Below, in pieces: positions 31,181-40,386 of a stretch of 64,000 bases of DNA. The translations under genes and the position numbers were made by a program. The stretch covers positions 2,046,001-2,110,000 of the forward strand of contig NZ_CP012898.1 in the NCBI RefSeq assembly GCF_001310225.1, given 5' to 3'. The notes beneath the pieces are model-generated. The model was not told the DNA's origin. It saw nothing but the letters and a program-made list of their open reading frames with translations, and did not search any database. This DNA comes from Pseudalgibacter alginicilyticus. GTDB lineage: Bacteria; Bacteroidota; Bacteroidia; Flavobacteriales; Flavobacteriaceae. Each line of letters starts with the position of its first letter. Positions within the stretch are counted from its first letter, which is position 1.

Positions 31181-32545
31181 TTAAATTGTCATTGAAAACA
31201 ATTGTCTATTGGGTTGTTTTCTCTGCAATAATAAATCAAATGCCATACATACATTCCTAACAAAAGGACGTCCTTTTTCCGAAAGCTCGATGGTATTTGA
31301 ATTTATTTGCAATAAGGTGTCACTTTCCATTTCTTTTAACTGCAATAAAACATCAGGCAATGATTCAAAATAAAGATCATCTTCACTCCAAGCTGTTTTA
31401 AAACGACACATTAAGTTAAGAATATGTCTACGTATTACCAAATCTTCTTCATTTAAAATATGACCTCTATATACTGGTATAATATCACTCTTCAATAAAT
31501 CATAATAACTCTCAATATCTTTTACATTTTGAGAAAACCCATACCAACTATCACTAATTGAGGATACTCCTAAGCCTATCATTACTTGTGTTTTGGAGGC
31601 AGTGTATCCCATAAAATTTCTATGTAAGTTACCACTTTCCATAGACTCAAATAAGGAATCTGTTGTTATTGCAAAATGATCCATCCCAATTTCATGATAA
31701 CCAACCTCTGCAAGCAACTGTTTACCTATTTCATATTGTGCTCTTTTTAATTTTGGCGATGGTAAATCTGCGTCATTAAACCCGCGTTGACCATTTCCTT
31801 TTATCCAAGGCACATGGGCATAACTATAAAATGCTAACCTATCGGGTTGTAATTCTTTGGTTTTAATTATCGTTTCTTTTACATGCTCTAACGTTTGAAA
31901 TGGTAACCCAAAAATAATATCGTGCCCAACTGAAGTATAGCCAATTTCTCTGGCTAATTCTGTTGCTCTCTTAACATTTTCAAAAGGTTGTATTCTATGA
32001 ATGGCTTTTTGTACGGTTTCGTTATAATCTTGAACACCATAACTTACGCGCCTAAACCCAACATCATAAAGCACTTGTAAATGCTCCCGGGTTGTGTTAT
32101 TAGGATGCCCTTCAAAACTAAATTCATGACTTTTAGCACGTGTTGCGTGATTAAAAATACCATCAATCAATTGCTTTAAATTTTCTGGACTAAAAAACGT
32201 TGGTGTCCCACCTCCCAAATGCAATTCCTTAATAATAGGTTTTTCATCAAACAAATTTAAATATAAATTCCATTCTTTTAAAACCGCATTTATGTAAGGT
32301 GATTCTACATTGTGTTGCTTAGTAATACGTTTATTACAACCACAGAACGTACATAGACTTTCGCAAAAAGGCAGGTGAATGTACAAACTAATACCTTCTT
32401 TTGAATTGCTTTCTTGAAAAGATGTTATTAATGATGATTTCCATTTATTTAAAGAAAAACTTTCTAAATTCCAATAGGGCACCGTTGGATAACTCGTATA
32501 ACGAGGCCCTGCAATATTGTATTTATTAACTATAGATTGTAGCAT
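31181..32545 (-). CDS. hemN: Oxygen-independent coproporphyrinogen III oxidase
   Basis: A radical-SAM enzyme of 454 aa that oxidises coproporphyrinogen III to protoporphyrinogen IX without oxygen in haem synthesis. The iron-sulphur motif is CESLCTFCGC near residue 62, followed by HLGGGTPTFFSPENL, and the family's YGVQDYN and SVGHDIIFGLP stretches. The long N-terminus (NKYNIAGPRYTSYPTVPYWN) and the C-terminal domain fit true HemN rather than the shorter HemW. The start at 32545 is preceded by a Crp/Fnr-type palindrome at 32593-32606. Confidence 0.93.
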   Translation of the reverse strand: MLQSIVNKYNIAGPRYTSYPTVPYWNLESFSLNKWKSSLITSFQESNSKEGISLYIHLPFCESLCTFCGCNKRITKQHNVESPYINAVLKEWNLYLNLFDEKPIIKELHLGGGTPTFFSPENLKQLIDGIFNHATRAKSHEFSFEGHPNNTTREHLQVLYDVGFRRVSYGVQDYNETVQKAIHRIQPFENVKRATELAREIGYTSVGHDIIFGLPFQTLEHVKETIIKTKELQPDRLAFYSYAHVPWIKGNGQRGFNDADLPSPKLKRAQYEIGKQLLAEVGYHEIGMDHFAITTDSLFESMESGNLHRNFMGYTASKTQVMIGLGVSSISDSWYGFSQNVKDIESYYDLLKSDIIPVYRGHILNEEDLVIRRHILNLMCRFKTAWSEDDLYFESLPDVLLQLKEMESDTLLQINSNTIELSEKGRPFVRNVCMAFDLLLQRKQPNRQLFSMTI

Positions 32546-32592
32546 TCCTAACTTTTATACTTCAAAACTAATTCATATGAGTTCATAATAAT

Positions 32593-32606
32593 ATGATATA
32601 AGTCAT
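32593..32606. promoter_or_regulatory. Crp/Fnr-family-like palindrome upstream of hemN
   Basis: ATGAT-ATAA-GTCAT resembles the FNR box TTGAT-N4-ATCAA. The centre is about 54 bp upstream of the hemN start, a usual position for an activator site. The function fits low-oxygen induction of hemN-usp. Confidence 0.45.
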
Positions 32607-32707
32607 AATCAAATTCATCAATATCTTAAATTCGAAAAAAACAAAAACAAGTTTTCTCCTGCTTAGATTGCTATCTGGGTTCGAGGAAATGCCTAAAAAC
32701 TTTAATT

Positions 32708-33277
32708 ATGAAAAAAATAAATATCTTATTAATTGTTTTTGCAATTGGTATTATTTCATGTAAAAACAAAACGAAAGAAACCAAAACCATGGAATACAAA
32801 ACAACCGAAACAACTGTTATGGCACCAAAAAAAGTAGAAATTGTTTTAAATGCAAAAAGTGAAAGCAATGCTAATGGTCTTGTAGTTTTTACTGAAGAAG
32901 ATGGCAAAGTGAGTATGACTGCTAATATTAGTGGCTTAGATGCTGGAGTACATGCCATTCACCTACATGAAAAGGCTGATTGTTCGTCCGACAACGGAAC
33001 ATCTGCTGGTGGCCATTGGAACCCTACAGCGCAACCTCATGGTAAATGGGGCGATGCAGCTGGATACCACAAGGGTGATATTGGTAATTTTACTGCCGAT
33101 GAAAACGGTAATGGCACCGTCACTTTTTCAACAGACGAATGGTGCATAGGTTGTAACGACACAAGCAAAAACATTTTAAACAAAAGTGTTATTGTGCATG
33201 CTGAAGCCGACGATTTCACCTCGCAACCATCAGGTGATGCTGGCTCTAGAGTAAGCTGTGCTGGAATTATTCAGTAA
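32708..33277 (+). CDS. sodC: Superoxide dismutase [Cu-Zn], lipoprotein
   Basis: A 189-aa periplasmic Cu/Zn superoxide dismutase. The N-terminus is a lipoprotein signal (AIGIISCKNKTKETK), then the copper ligands HAIHLHEKADCSSDNG, the zinc loop GGHWNPTAQPHG...GYHKGDIGNF, and the closing SVIVHAEADDFTSQPSGDAGSRVSCAGII with the last His and the disulphide Cys. All metal ligands are present. The signal and first residues after the Cys are strikingly similar to those of the YceI gene downstream. Divergent from hemN. Confidence 0.92.
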   Translation: MKKINILLIVFAIGIISCKNKTKETKTMEYKTTETTVMAPKKVEIVLNAKSESNANGLVVFTEEDGKVSMTANISGLDAGVHAIHLHEKADCSSDNGTSAGGHWNPTAQPHGKWGDAAGYHKGDIGNFTADENGNGTVTFSTDEWCIGCNDTSKNILNKSVIVHAEADDFTSQPSGDAGSRVSCAGIIQ

Positions 33278-33382
33278 TATACCGTAGCACTTCAAATATT
33301 TGTTAAACACAAATCAATAACCTTACAAACAAAACATTAAAAGCAAACACATGACGCTTTAAAGGTATCGCAGAAATTTAAT

Positions 33383-33413
33383 TTGCTATTGTTTCATTAT
33401 TGTTTTAATTTCG
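33383..33413 (+). promoter_or_regulatory. Putative promoter of the YceI gene
   Basis: TTG at 33383-33385 and TAATTTCG at 33406-33413, one mismatch from TAnnTTTG, with a 20-bp spacer. It is 18 bp upstream of the ATG at 33432. Confidence 0.4.
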
Positions 33414-33431
33414 AACAAATAAAAACATCTA

Positions 33432-34061
33432 ATGAAAAAAATCAGCCTTGTATTAATTGCACTTGCAATAGGAATTGTTTCTTGTAAAAACGAAAAAAAA
33501 GAGACTAAATCTGAAACACAAATTGAATCAGCAATAACAGAAAAATTTGTTGTTAAACCTGAAGCCACGTCTGTAGAATGGACTGCTTATAAAACTACTG
33601 AAAAACTACCTGTTGGAGGAGAATTTAAAATTTTAAAATTTGAAAACAAGGAAGGAGCAACTCCACAAGAAGCTTTAAACAACTTAAATTTTTCTATTCC
33701 TATCAGTAGCCTATTCACTAATGACGCTACTAATACTCGCGATGCAAAAATAATGGAATCTTTTTTTGGCGCCATGTTAGATACCGAATTTTTAAAAGGC
33801 ACCATTAACTTGAAGGATAGTGCATATAGTGCTACAATAACCATGAATGGAGTAACTAAGGATTTACCATTAAAAGTATCTATAACTGAAGAAAGAAGAG
33901 TTAGTATGACTGGGACTATGCTCCTTAAAGATTGGGATGCCTTAGAGGCATTAGAATCACTTAATAAGGCTTGTTTTGATTTACACAAAGGTCCTGATGG
34001 TGTTAGCAAAACTTGGGATGAAGTTGCTATTAACGTAAACACTTATCTTCGTGAAAATTAA
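33432..34061 (+). CDS. YceI-like lipoprotein
   Basis: A 209-aa lipoprotein with signal ALAIGIVSCKNEKKETKSET followed by a YceI domain. The domain begins VKPEATSVEWTAYKTTEKLPVGGEFKI and includes SLFTNDATNTRDAKIMESFF and LKGTINLKDSAYSATITMNGVTKDLPLKVSITEE. YceI domains form lipocalin-like barrels that bind long isoprenoid molecules, although the in vivo ligand is generally unknown. It probably faces the periplasm. Its lipoprotein leader is nearly the same as that of the SOD gene 724 bp upstream although the mature domains are unrelated. Confidence 0.88.
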   Translation: MKKISLVLIALAIGIVSCKNEKKETKSETQIESAITEKFVVKPEATSVEWTAYKTTEKLPVGGEFKILKFENKEGATPQEALNNLNFSIPISSLFTNDATNTRDAKIMESFFGAMLDTEFLKGTINLKDSAYSATITMNGVTKDLPLKVSITEERRVSMTGTMLLKDWDALEALESLNKACFDLHKGPDGVSKTWDEVAINVNTYLREN

Positions 34062-34245
34062 TTAATGTGTGTTATTAATTTTTTCAATTATAATTCATTA
34101 TTTTTTTTAATAATCTAAAGAGTTAATAACGCTAAAAAATTGAACAATATACACGAAAAATTTTGAGACTTTACATAAAACATTTAGTGAAATCTGGTGG
34201 TAACTAAAGCTTACAGATAAGTTATATGAACATTGCTTTATTATC

Positions 34246-34620
34246 ATGAGTTTTCAAAACAATTTTTACACAAACCAACAAGAACCTAACAAAAGTTGTT
34301 TGTTAGCTATGCGAGACATAGTACTAAATTACGATCAAAACATTACAGAAACCAAAAAATACGGCATGCCTTGTTTTTGTTATAAAAACAAAATGTTTTG
34401 CTATTTATGGGTGGATAAAAAAAATAACGCCCCTTATTTTCTTATGGTAGAGGGCAATCGTTTAAAACATCCTAAATTAGAAACAGGCCATAGATCTCGG
34501 ATGAAAATTTTAAGAGTTGACCCAGAAAAAGACCTACCAATTACAAGCATTGATTTGATTATGAATCAAGCTTTAGATTTATATAAATTAGGTATCATTA
34601 AAACAAGAAGCACCATTTAA
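34246..34620 (+). CDS. DUF1801 protein
   Basis: A 124-aa protein of the DUF1801/YdhG-like fold. The opening DIVLNYDQNITETKKYGMPCFCYKNKMFCYLWVDKKNNAPYFLMVEG is the family signature, and the C-terminus (SRMKILRVDPEKDLPITSIDLIMNQALDLYK) matches its closing helix. Cytosolic, function unknown. The stop codon lies within the 5' arm of the terminator stem, so the end of translation and the terminator overlap. Confidence 0.85.
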   Translation: MSFQNNFYTNQQEPNKSCLLAMRDIVLNYDQNITETKKYGMPCFCYKNKMFCYLWVDKKNNAPYFLMVEGNRLKHPKLETGHRSRMKILRVDPEKDLPITSIDLIMNQALDLYKLGIIKTRSTI

Positions 34621-34643
34621 CAGTTAAATGGTGCTTCTTTATT
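34605..34643. terminator. 16-bp intrinsic terminator overlapping the DUF1801 stop codon
   Basis: AAGAAGCACCATTTAA (34605-34620) pairs with TTAAATGGTGCTTCTT (34624-34639) around loop CAG, followed by T and AT-rich sequence. It also ends the azurin gene read from the other side. Confidence 0.85.
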
Positions 34644-34683
34644 ATTATATTATTGTCGTTAAAACGTTTTGATACAAAGACTT

Positions 34684-35205
34684 TTATTCAACAATAAATT
34701 TCCCTTTCATCATAGCATAATGCCCTGGAAAACTACATAAGAAATCATACGTACCAATTGCTGGTGCGTCAAATTCTATAACAGTCGTTTCACCACCACC
34801 TATCAATTTAGTATGTACTAAAACGTCATCTGAATCTTCTGGAATATACTCTGTAGCAGAAGCAGTGGCTGCTTTAGCAGCAAATGCTACCAAATCAGCA
34901 TCTTGGTTAAGTATAACTAAGTTATGCCCCATAACTTGCTTGTTTAGTTTTCCAGTATGTCTCAACGTTATTTTTACTTTTTGCCCCGCTTTTACCTTAA
35001 TTTCGCTTTTATCAAACTTCATTAAATCATCACCAACAATAACTACATTAGCTTCATTGGAAGCCTCAGCTGTCTTTTCTACTGGAGCAGTAGATTCTTT
35101 TTTCTCATAAGAAAATCCCTCTTTCTTTTTCTCTTCTTTCCCACCACAGTTCATTAAAATTAATGCAGAAAAGATACACACTATTGAATACTTAAATACC
35201 TTCAT
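34684..35205 (-). CDS. Azurin-like cupredoxin, lipoprotein
   Basis: A 173-aa lipoprotein (signal IFSALILMNCGGKEEKKK) with a low-complexity charged linker and an azurin domain. The blue-copper ligands are visible: the His of VMGHNLVILN, the Cys and His of YDFLCSFPGHYAMMKGKFIVE and the following Met. The first strand NVVIVGDDLMKFDKSEIKVKAGQKVKITLRHTG is typical of azurin. It is a soluble or tethered electron carrier in the periplasm. The gene is minus strand, convergent with DUF1801; no dedicated electron partner is nearby. Confidence 0.9.
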   Translation of the reverse strand: MKVFKYSIVCIFSALILMNCGGKEEKKKEGFSYEKKESTAPVEKTAEASNEANVVIVGDDLMKFDKSEIKVKAGQKVKITLRHTGKLNKQVMGHNLVILNQDADLVAFAAKAATASATEYIPEDSDDVLVHTKLIGGGETTVIEFDAPAIGTYDFLCSFPGHYAMMKGKFIVE

Positions 35206-35260
35206 TTTTTTTTAAATTTTATACTCGTAAAAGTAATAAATTATCTCTAAAAAGTCCTCT

Positions 35261-36853
35261 TTACAGAATGTAATCTGTGCTAATAAAATTAGATGTTTTT
35301 TCTTCTAATAATTCTTTTAAAATAGCATTATTGTATGCATTGTCTTTTGAAGCCACAAACGTTCTAATAGAAAAAGAACGCAATGCATCATGAACACTTA
35401 GTGTACTAAATGCAGAGTCTTTTCTTCCTGTAAAAGGATATACATCAGGCCCTCTTTGACAAGAACTATTTAAATTAACACGACAAACCAAATTAACAAG
35501 CGTATCGATTAAGGGAGATAATGTATGAATGTTTTTACCAAACAAACTTACCTGCTGTCCGTAATTAGACTCTGCCATATCATTCAACGGCTCTTCAATA
35601 TCAGAAAAAGAAACCACAGGAACAACAGGTCCAAATTGCTCTTCTTCAAATACACGCATATTTTTACTAACAGGGTATAAAACAGCAGGGAAAATAAAAT
35701 TATCTGTCATTTCTCCCCCTTTTTTATTTAATATTTTTGCTCCCTTACTTAAGGCATCATCAATTAACCCTTTAATATATTCTGGCTTTTCAACTTCTGG
35801 AAGTGGTGTTAATTTTGCCCCTGACTCCCACGGATTAGCAAATTTAAGCTGATCAACTTTATAAGAAAATCGTCTATTAAATTCTTCCACAATTGACTCA
35901 TGTACATACAATACTTTAAGTGCAGTACATCGTTGCCCATTGAATGATAAGGTTCCTGCTATACATTCATCTACCGCCAAGTCTAAATCTGCATCTGGTA
36001 GTACAATAGCAGGGTTTTTCGCTTCCAAACCTAACACCAAACGCAATCTGTTTCCTTTTGGATGCTGTGCCTGTAATGCATTTGCTGATTTACTATTTCC
36101 TATTAAGGCCAATACATTAATTTTACCTGATTTCATTATAGGCGAAGCTAATACACGCCCTCTACCATAAATAATATTTACTACCCCTTTTGGAAAACTA
36201 CTTTGAAAAGCTTCCAATAAAGGGGAGATTAATAAAACACCCAATTTTGCAGGTTTAAAAATAACGGTATTACCCATTATCAATGCAGGTATGAGTAAGG
36301 TGAAAGTTTCATTAAGCGGATAATTGTATGGTCCTAAGCACAATACCGAACCAAGTGGTCCTCTGCGAATATGAGCATATACCCCAGAATTTTTTTCAAA
36401 CTTAGCTGAATCACGATCTAATTGTTTGTAATCTTCAATGGTATCATAAATATAATCAACAGTTCTATCAAACTCTTTTTCAGAGTCTGGTAGATTTTTA
36501 CCTATTTCCCACATCAATAATTTAACAACTTCTTCACGCTTGGTTTTCATTTGTTTAACAAATTTCTCCATGCAAGCAATTCTATCAATCACTTTCATAG
36601 TTGGCCATAAACCCTGACCTTTATCATATGCATCTAATGAAGAATTTAAAGCATCTAAAGCTTCATTTTCGCCTAATTGAGGAATGGTACCTAATAAAGT
36701 AGGCTTATATTTTTCCGTTGAAGAAATGGTTGAGTAAACTTCTGCGGTTTCTCCTTCCCAATGTTTAAGTTCTCCATCCACCAAGTAAGTATTTTGATGT
36801 AAGAGTGTTTTTATTTTATATGGTTCAGGAATTTCTATAAAGGGAGCTTTCAT
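35261..36853 (-). CDS. GapN-like NADP-dependent aldehyde dehydrogenase
   Basis: A 530-aa member of the aldehyde dehydrogenase superfamily. The catalytic Cys is in [10 protein letters not shown] and the C-terminal [26 protein letters not shown] is the QRGPD-x-x-PF signature of non-phosphorylating glyceraldehyde-3-phosphate dehydrogenase (GapN). The usual ELGGK, whose Glu is the general base, reads LGLEAKNP, so the Glu is shifted by two places. It is longer than GapN (about 475 aa) with a 35-aa N-terminal extension. Two palindromes lie upstream: one Crp/Fnr-like and one LacI-type. I infer control by carbon source, redox state or both. Confidence 0.82.
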   Translation of the reverse strand: MKAPFIEIPEPYKIKTLLHQNTYLVDGELKHWEGETAEVYSTISSTEKYKPTLLGTIPQLGENEALDALNSSLDAYDKGQGLWPTMKVIDRIACMEKFVKQMKTKREEVVKLLMWEIGKNLPDSEKEFDRTVDYIYDTIEDYKQLDRDSAKFEKNSGVYAHIRRGPLGSVLCLGPYNYPLNETFTLLIPALIMGNTVIFKPAKLGVLLISPLLEAFQSSFPKGVVNIIYGRGRVLASPIMKSGKINVLALIGNSKSANALQAQHPKGNRLRLVLGLEAKNPAIVLPDADLDLAVDECIAGTLSFNGQRCTALKVLYVHESIVEEFNRRFSYKVDQLKFANPWESGAKLTPLPEVEKPEYIKGLIDDALSKGAKILNKKGGEMTDNFIFPAVLYPVSKNMRVFEEEQFGPVVPVVSFSDIEEPLNDMAESNYGQQVSLFGKNIHTLSPLIDTLVNLVCRVNLNSSCQRGPDVYPFTGRKDSAFSTLSVHDALRSFSIRTFVASKDNAYNNAILKELLEEKTSNFISTDYIL

Positions 36854-36873
36854 AATTTTATTTTTAATATGTT

Positions 36874-36887
36874 TTGATATAAATCAT
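36874..36887. promoter_or_regulatory. Crp/Fnr-like palindrome close to the aldehyde dehydrogenase start
   Basis: TTGAT-ATAA-ATCAT, close to the FNR box TTGAT-N4-ATCAA, centred only about 28 bp upstream of the ATG at 36853. That close position would suit a repressor or a downstream start, not classical activation. Confidence 0.4.
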
Positions 36888-36951
36888 ATCAAAGGAATGA
36901 AAAATAACTTAGACTTAGAACTGAAAACACTTATAAATTAAATGATTCAAG

Positions 36952-36965
36952 CGAAAACGTTTTCG
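36952..36965. promoter_or_regulatory. LacI-family-type operator
   Basis: CGAAAACGTTTTCG is a perfect 14-bp palindrome with the central ACGT of LacI/GalR operators. It is about 106 bp upstream of the aldehyde dehydrogenase start and 38 bp beyond the ilvA stop. Confidence 0.5.
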
Positions 36966-37002
36966 AAACCTCTATACAAATAAAATACTAAAAAACAGAA
37001 TC

Positions 37003-38268
37003 TTAAACCAAAAACTGAAATAACTCTGGCTTATTATTTAAATAATCACCATAAAATTTGTCTCGTTTCATTCTGGCTATTAAAGGCTCCAAATCCTTTG
37101 GATGTTTTAACTCAACACCTACCACGGCCGTACCATTTTCTCGATTGGTATTTTTAGTATACCTAAAATGGGTTATATCATCATTAGGACCTAAAATATC
37201 TACCACAAACTGTTTTAAAGCCCCAGAGCGTTGTGGAAATATTACTATAAAATAATGCTTCAAATTGGCATAAAGCAGAGCGCGTTCTTTAATTTCAGCA
37301 GCTCTTGTAAAATCATTATTACTACCACTAATTACACATACTACATTTGCTCCTTTGATGTCTTCGGCATAAAAATCTAATGCTGCAATGCTTAATGCCC
37401 CTGCAGGTTCAACCACAATAGCATCTTTATTATAAAGCTCCAAAATGGTTTGACATACTTTACCTTCAGGAACTGTAACCATATCATGCAGCAATGCCTT
37501 GCAAATTGGAAAGGTTAAATCACCAACCCGTTTAACTGCTGCTCCATCAACAAACTTTTCTATATCATTTAATTCAGTATTCTTATTGTTTTTTATAGAA
37601 AGTAACATGGAGGGTGCTCCTTCAGGCTCCACACCAATAATTTTTGTATTTGGAGATAAGGCTTTAAAAACAGTAGATAAACCTGCTGCCAACCCTCCAC
37701 CTCCAACTGGAATAAATACATAATCAATAGGTGTTGTTGCTTGTTCTAAAATTTCTAAACCAATGGTTGCTTGTCCTTCAATTACTTTTTCATCATTAAA
37801 AGGATGAATAAATATTTTATGCAAAGCCTCACATTCTTGGAGTGCTTCATAATAAGCATCATCAAAAGTATCACCAATTAACTTTACTTCAATAAAATCT
37901 TCGCCAAACATTTTTACCTGCTCCACCTTTTGTTTTGGAGTAGGTGCTGGCATATAAATAGTTCCTTTTATTTTTAATAACTTGCAAGATAAGGCAACGC
38001 CTTGTGCGTGGTTTCCGGCACTGGCACAAACCACTCCCTTTTTTGCTTGTACATCTTTAAGAGAGCTGATTTTATTATAGGCACCTCTTATTTTATAAGA
38101 ACGTACTTGTTGCAGGTCTTCGCGCTTAAAAAAAATATTCGCTTTAAAAAAATTAGAATATCTCAAGCTTGGGCTTAAAGGAGTAACTGCCGATACTTTT
38201 TTAATGGTATCAGCAGCTACTTTTATATTATCAATACTAGGAAAATAAGTATTTTTCTCCTTGTTCAT
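37003..38268 (-). CDS. ilvA: Threonine deaminase (threonine ammonia-lyase)
   Basis: A 421-aa PLP enzyme that converts threonine to 2-oxobutanoate, the entry to isoleucine. The PLP lysine is in FKREDLQQVRSYKIRGAYNKI and the phosphate loop is VPVGGGGLAAGLS (written here IPVGGGGLAAG); SGSNNDFTR is the third conserved block. A single ACT-like regulatory domain follows from about residue 330 (YFIVIFPQRSGALKQFVVDILGPNDDITHF). It is the last gene of the ilv operon, 76 bp after ilvC. The biosynthetic class is supported by its operon and C-terminal domain. Confidence 0.93.
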   Translation of the reverse strand: MNKEKNTYFPSIDNIKVAADTIKKVSAVTPLSPSLRYSNFFKANIFFKREDLQQVRSYKIRGAYNKISSLKDVQAKKGVVCASAGNHAQGVALSCKLLKIKGTIYMPAPTPKQKVEQVKMFGEDFIEVKLIGDTFDDAYYEALQECEALHKIFIHPFNDEKVIEGQATIGLEILEQATTPIDYVFIPVGGGGLAAGLSTVFKALSPNTKIIGVEPEGAPSMLLSIKNNKNTELNDIEKFVDGAAVKRVGDLTFPICKALLHDMVTVPEGKVCQTILELYNKDAIVVEPAGALSIAALDFYAEDIKGANVVCVISGSNNDFTRAAEIKERALLYANLKHYFIVIFPQRSGALKQFVVDILGPNDDITHFRYTKNTNRENGTAVVGVELKHPKDLEPLIARMKRDKFYGDYLNNKPELFQFLV

Positions 38269-38344
38269 TATTGATTATTTATTAGATTCTTGGCATCGAC
38301 TATACTCAGCCAAAAAAGTGACTAAACACAACCTATTTAAAAAC

Positions 38345-39820
38345 TTATACTATTGGTTTCATAGCCGTCATTGAAGCTCTTAAAAACCTTCCTACTTTTT
38401 CTACAGGGTGATTTCTTAAAGCAGCATTTACTTCAATTAATTTAGCATTATCTACCCCTTTACCGTTATCTTTAGCATAGGTTTTTCCGATAACATCCGC
38501 ATCTATTTTCTTCATAAAATCTGCTAATAAAGGTTTACAAGCATGATCAAATAAATAACATCCGTATTCGGCTGTATCAGAAATCACAGAGTTCATTTCG
38601 TATAACTTACGTCTTGCAATTGTATTTGCAATAAGTGGCGTTTCGTGTAATGATTCGTAATAAGCAGAAGCATCAATAATTCCAGAATCTGTCATAGCTT
38701 CAAAAGCCAATTCCACACCTGCTCTTACCATAGCTACCATTAATACGCCATTATCATAATACTCTTGCTCTGTAATTTCAACATTTCCAGCAGGTGTTTT
38801 TTCAAATGCAGTTTCTGCTGTTGCAGCTCTCCATCCTAATAAATCTTTATCATCATTAGCCCAATCTGCCATCATGCCTGCAGAAAAACGACCTTCAATA
38901 ATATCATCCATATGTTTTTGGAATAATGGGCGCATAATATCTTTTAATTCTTCTGAAAGTTCAAAAGCCTTAATTTTTGCTGGGTTTGACAAACGATCCA
39001 TCATGTTGGTAATTCCTCCATATTTAAGACCTTCTGTTATCGTTTCCCATCCATATTGAATTAATTTTGAAGCATAGCCTGCATCAATACCTTTTTCAAT
39101 CATTTTATCAAAACAAAGGATAGACCCTGTTTGTAACAAACCACAAAGAATGGTTTGCTCACCCATTAAATCAGATTTTACCTCAGCAATAAAAGATGAT
39201 GCCAAAACACCTGCTCTATCTCCTCCAGTAGCTGCAGCATACGCTTTAGCTTGCGCCCAACCTTTTCCTTCTGGATCATTTTCTTCGTGAACCGCAATTA
39301 ATGTTGGAACACCAAATCCTCTTTTGTATTCTTCTCTAACTTCTGTTCCTGGACATTTAGGCGCTACCATGATTACGGTTAAATCTTCACGCACTTGAGT
39401 ACCTTCTTCAACTATATTAAAACCATGAGAATATGATAAAGTCGCTCCTTTTTTCATTAATGGCATAACTGCTTTCACTACACTGGTGTGTTGTTTATCT
39501 GGTGTTAAATTTAACACCAAATCTGCTGTTGGAATTAACTCTTCATAAGTCCCTACTGTAAACCCATTTTCTGTAGCATTAACAAACGATGCACGTTTTT
39601 CTTTAATAGCTGCATCACGCAAAGCATAAGAAATATCCAGACCTGAATCTCTCATATTCAACCCTTGATTTAAGCCTTGAGCACCACACCCTACGATGAC
39701 AATTTTTTTACCTTTTAAAGCATTTACGCCATCTGTAAATTCTGAAGCGTCCATAAATCTACACTTCGATAGTTGATTTAATTTATCTCTTAACGAAAGT
39801 GTGTTAAAATAATTTCCCAT
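38345..39820 (-). CDS. ilvC: Ketol-acid reductoisomerase, class II
   Basis: A 491-aa enzyme that isomerises and reduces acetolactate or acetohydroxybutyrate. The NADPH site is [21 protein letters not shown] with the characteristic RDSG variant of GxGxxG, and the catalytic domain is duplicated, as shown by the length near 490 and the two repeats with DLMGEQTIL and EVxxEYYDNG-type segments. This is the long, class II form of E. coli and plants rather than the 330-aa class I. It follows ilvN by 20 bp and precedes ilvA. Confidence 0.94.
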   Translation of the reverse strand: MGNYFNTLSLRDKLNQLSKCRFMDASEFTDGVNALKGKKIVIVGCGAQGLNQGLNMRDSGLDISYALRDAAIKEKRASFVNATENGFTVGTYEELIPTADLVLNLTPDKQHTSVVKAVMPLMKKGATLSYSHGFNIVEEGTQVREDLTVIMVAPKCPGTEVREEYKRGFGVPTLIAVHEENDPEGKGWAQAKAYAAATGGDRAGVLASSFIAEVKSDLMGEQTILCGLLQTGSILCFDKMIEKGIDAGYASKLIQYGWETITEGLKYGGITNMMDRLSNPAKIKAFELSEELKDIMRPLFQKHMDDIIEGRFSAGMMADWANDDKDLLGWRAATAETAFEKTPAGNVEITEQEYYDNGVLMVAMVRAGVELAFEAMTDSGIIDASAYYESLHETPLIANTIARRKLYEMNSVISDTAEYGCYLFDHACKPLLADFMKKIDADVIGKTYAKDNGKGVDNAKLIEVNAALRNHPVEKVGRFLRASMTAMKPIV

Positions 39821-39840
39821 TTTATATTTGATTGTTATTA

Positions 39841-40374
39841 TTATTGATTATTGAATGCTGTAAGCAATTCAGTTATTTTCATTTGATCTTTGGTTACTGC
39901 TATTCTTCCTGAGCGTACAAATTGCATAATACCAAAGGCATTTAAATCTCTACGTAAAGATTCAATTTCGTTTCTTCTACCTGATTTTTCAAGCACAAAA
40001 AACTCCCTATTTACTGTTACAATTCTTGCATAACTTTCTTTAATGATATTCTGAATTTGAGGTTCATTAAATAACAAATCAGATTTAATTTTAAACATAC
40101 AAGATTCTGTAAAAATAGTTTGGTCTTCTGTATGATAATATGCTCTAATTGTTTCAACTTGTTTTTCAATTTGTTTAACAATTTTAGAAGCTTTCTCTTC
40201 TGTGATGTTGACAACAATTACAAAACGATTTACACCATCAATTTCTGATTGAGACGTTGTTAAGCTTTCTATATTTATGTGTCTACGTTGAAAAATAGCT
40301 GAAATACGGTTCAATAAACCGATATTGTTTTCGGTATAAATTGATATTGTGAATGATTTTATTTCTTCGTTCAT
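39841..40374 (-). CDS. ilvN: Acetolactate synthase small (regulatory) subunit
   Basis: A 177-aa regulatory subunit with an ACT domain at the start: [49 protein letters not shown]. The ACT domain binds valine and confers feedback inhibition on the large subunit. The second half ([50 protein letters not shown]) is the IlvN C-terminal domain. It is 12 bp downstream of ilvB, and the stoichiometric genes are likely translated together. Confidence 0.93.
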   Translation of the reverse strand: MNEEIKSFTISIYTENNIGLLNRISAIFQRRHINIESLTTSQSEIDGVNRFVIVVNITEEKASKIVKQIEKQVETIRAYYHTEDQTIFTESCMFKIKSDLLFNEPQIQNIIKESYARIVTVNREFFVLEKSGRRNEIESLRRDLNAFGIMQFVRSGRIAVTKDQMKITELLTAFNNQ

Positions 40375-40386
40375 GTTTTAATAATC

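Noticed and set aside
33587-34042. A 151-codon minus-strand frame opposite the YceI gene
   Set aside because: Antisense shadow of a well-supported YceI domain.
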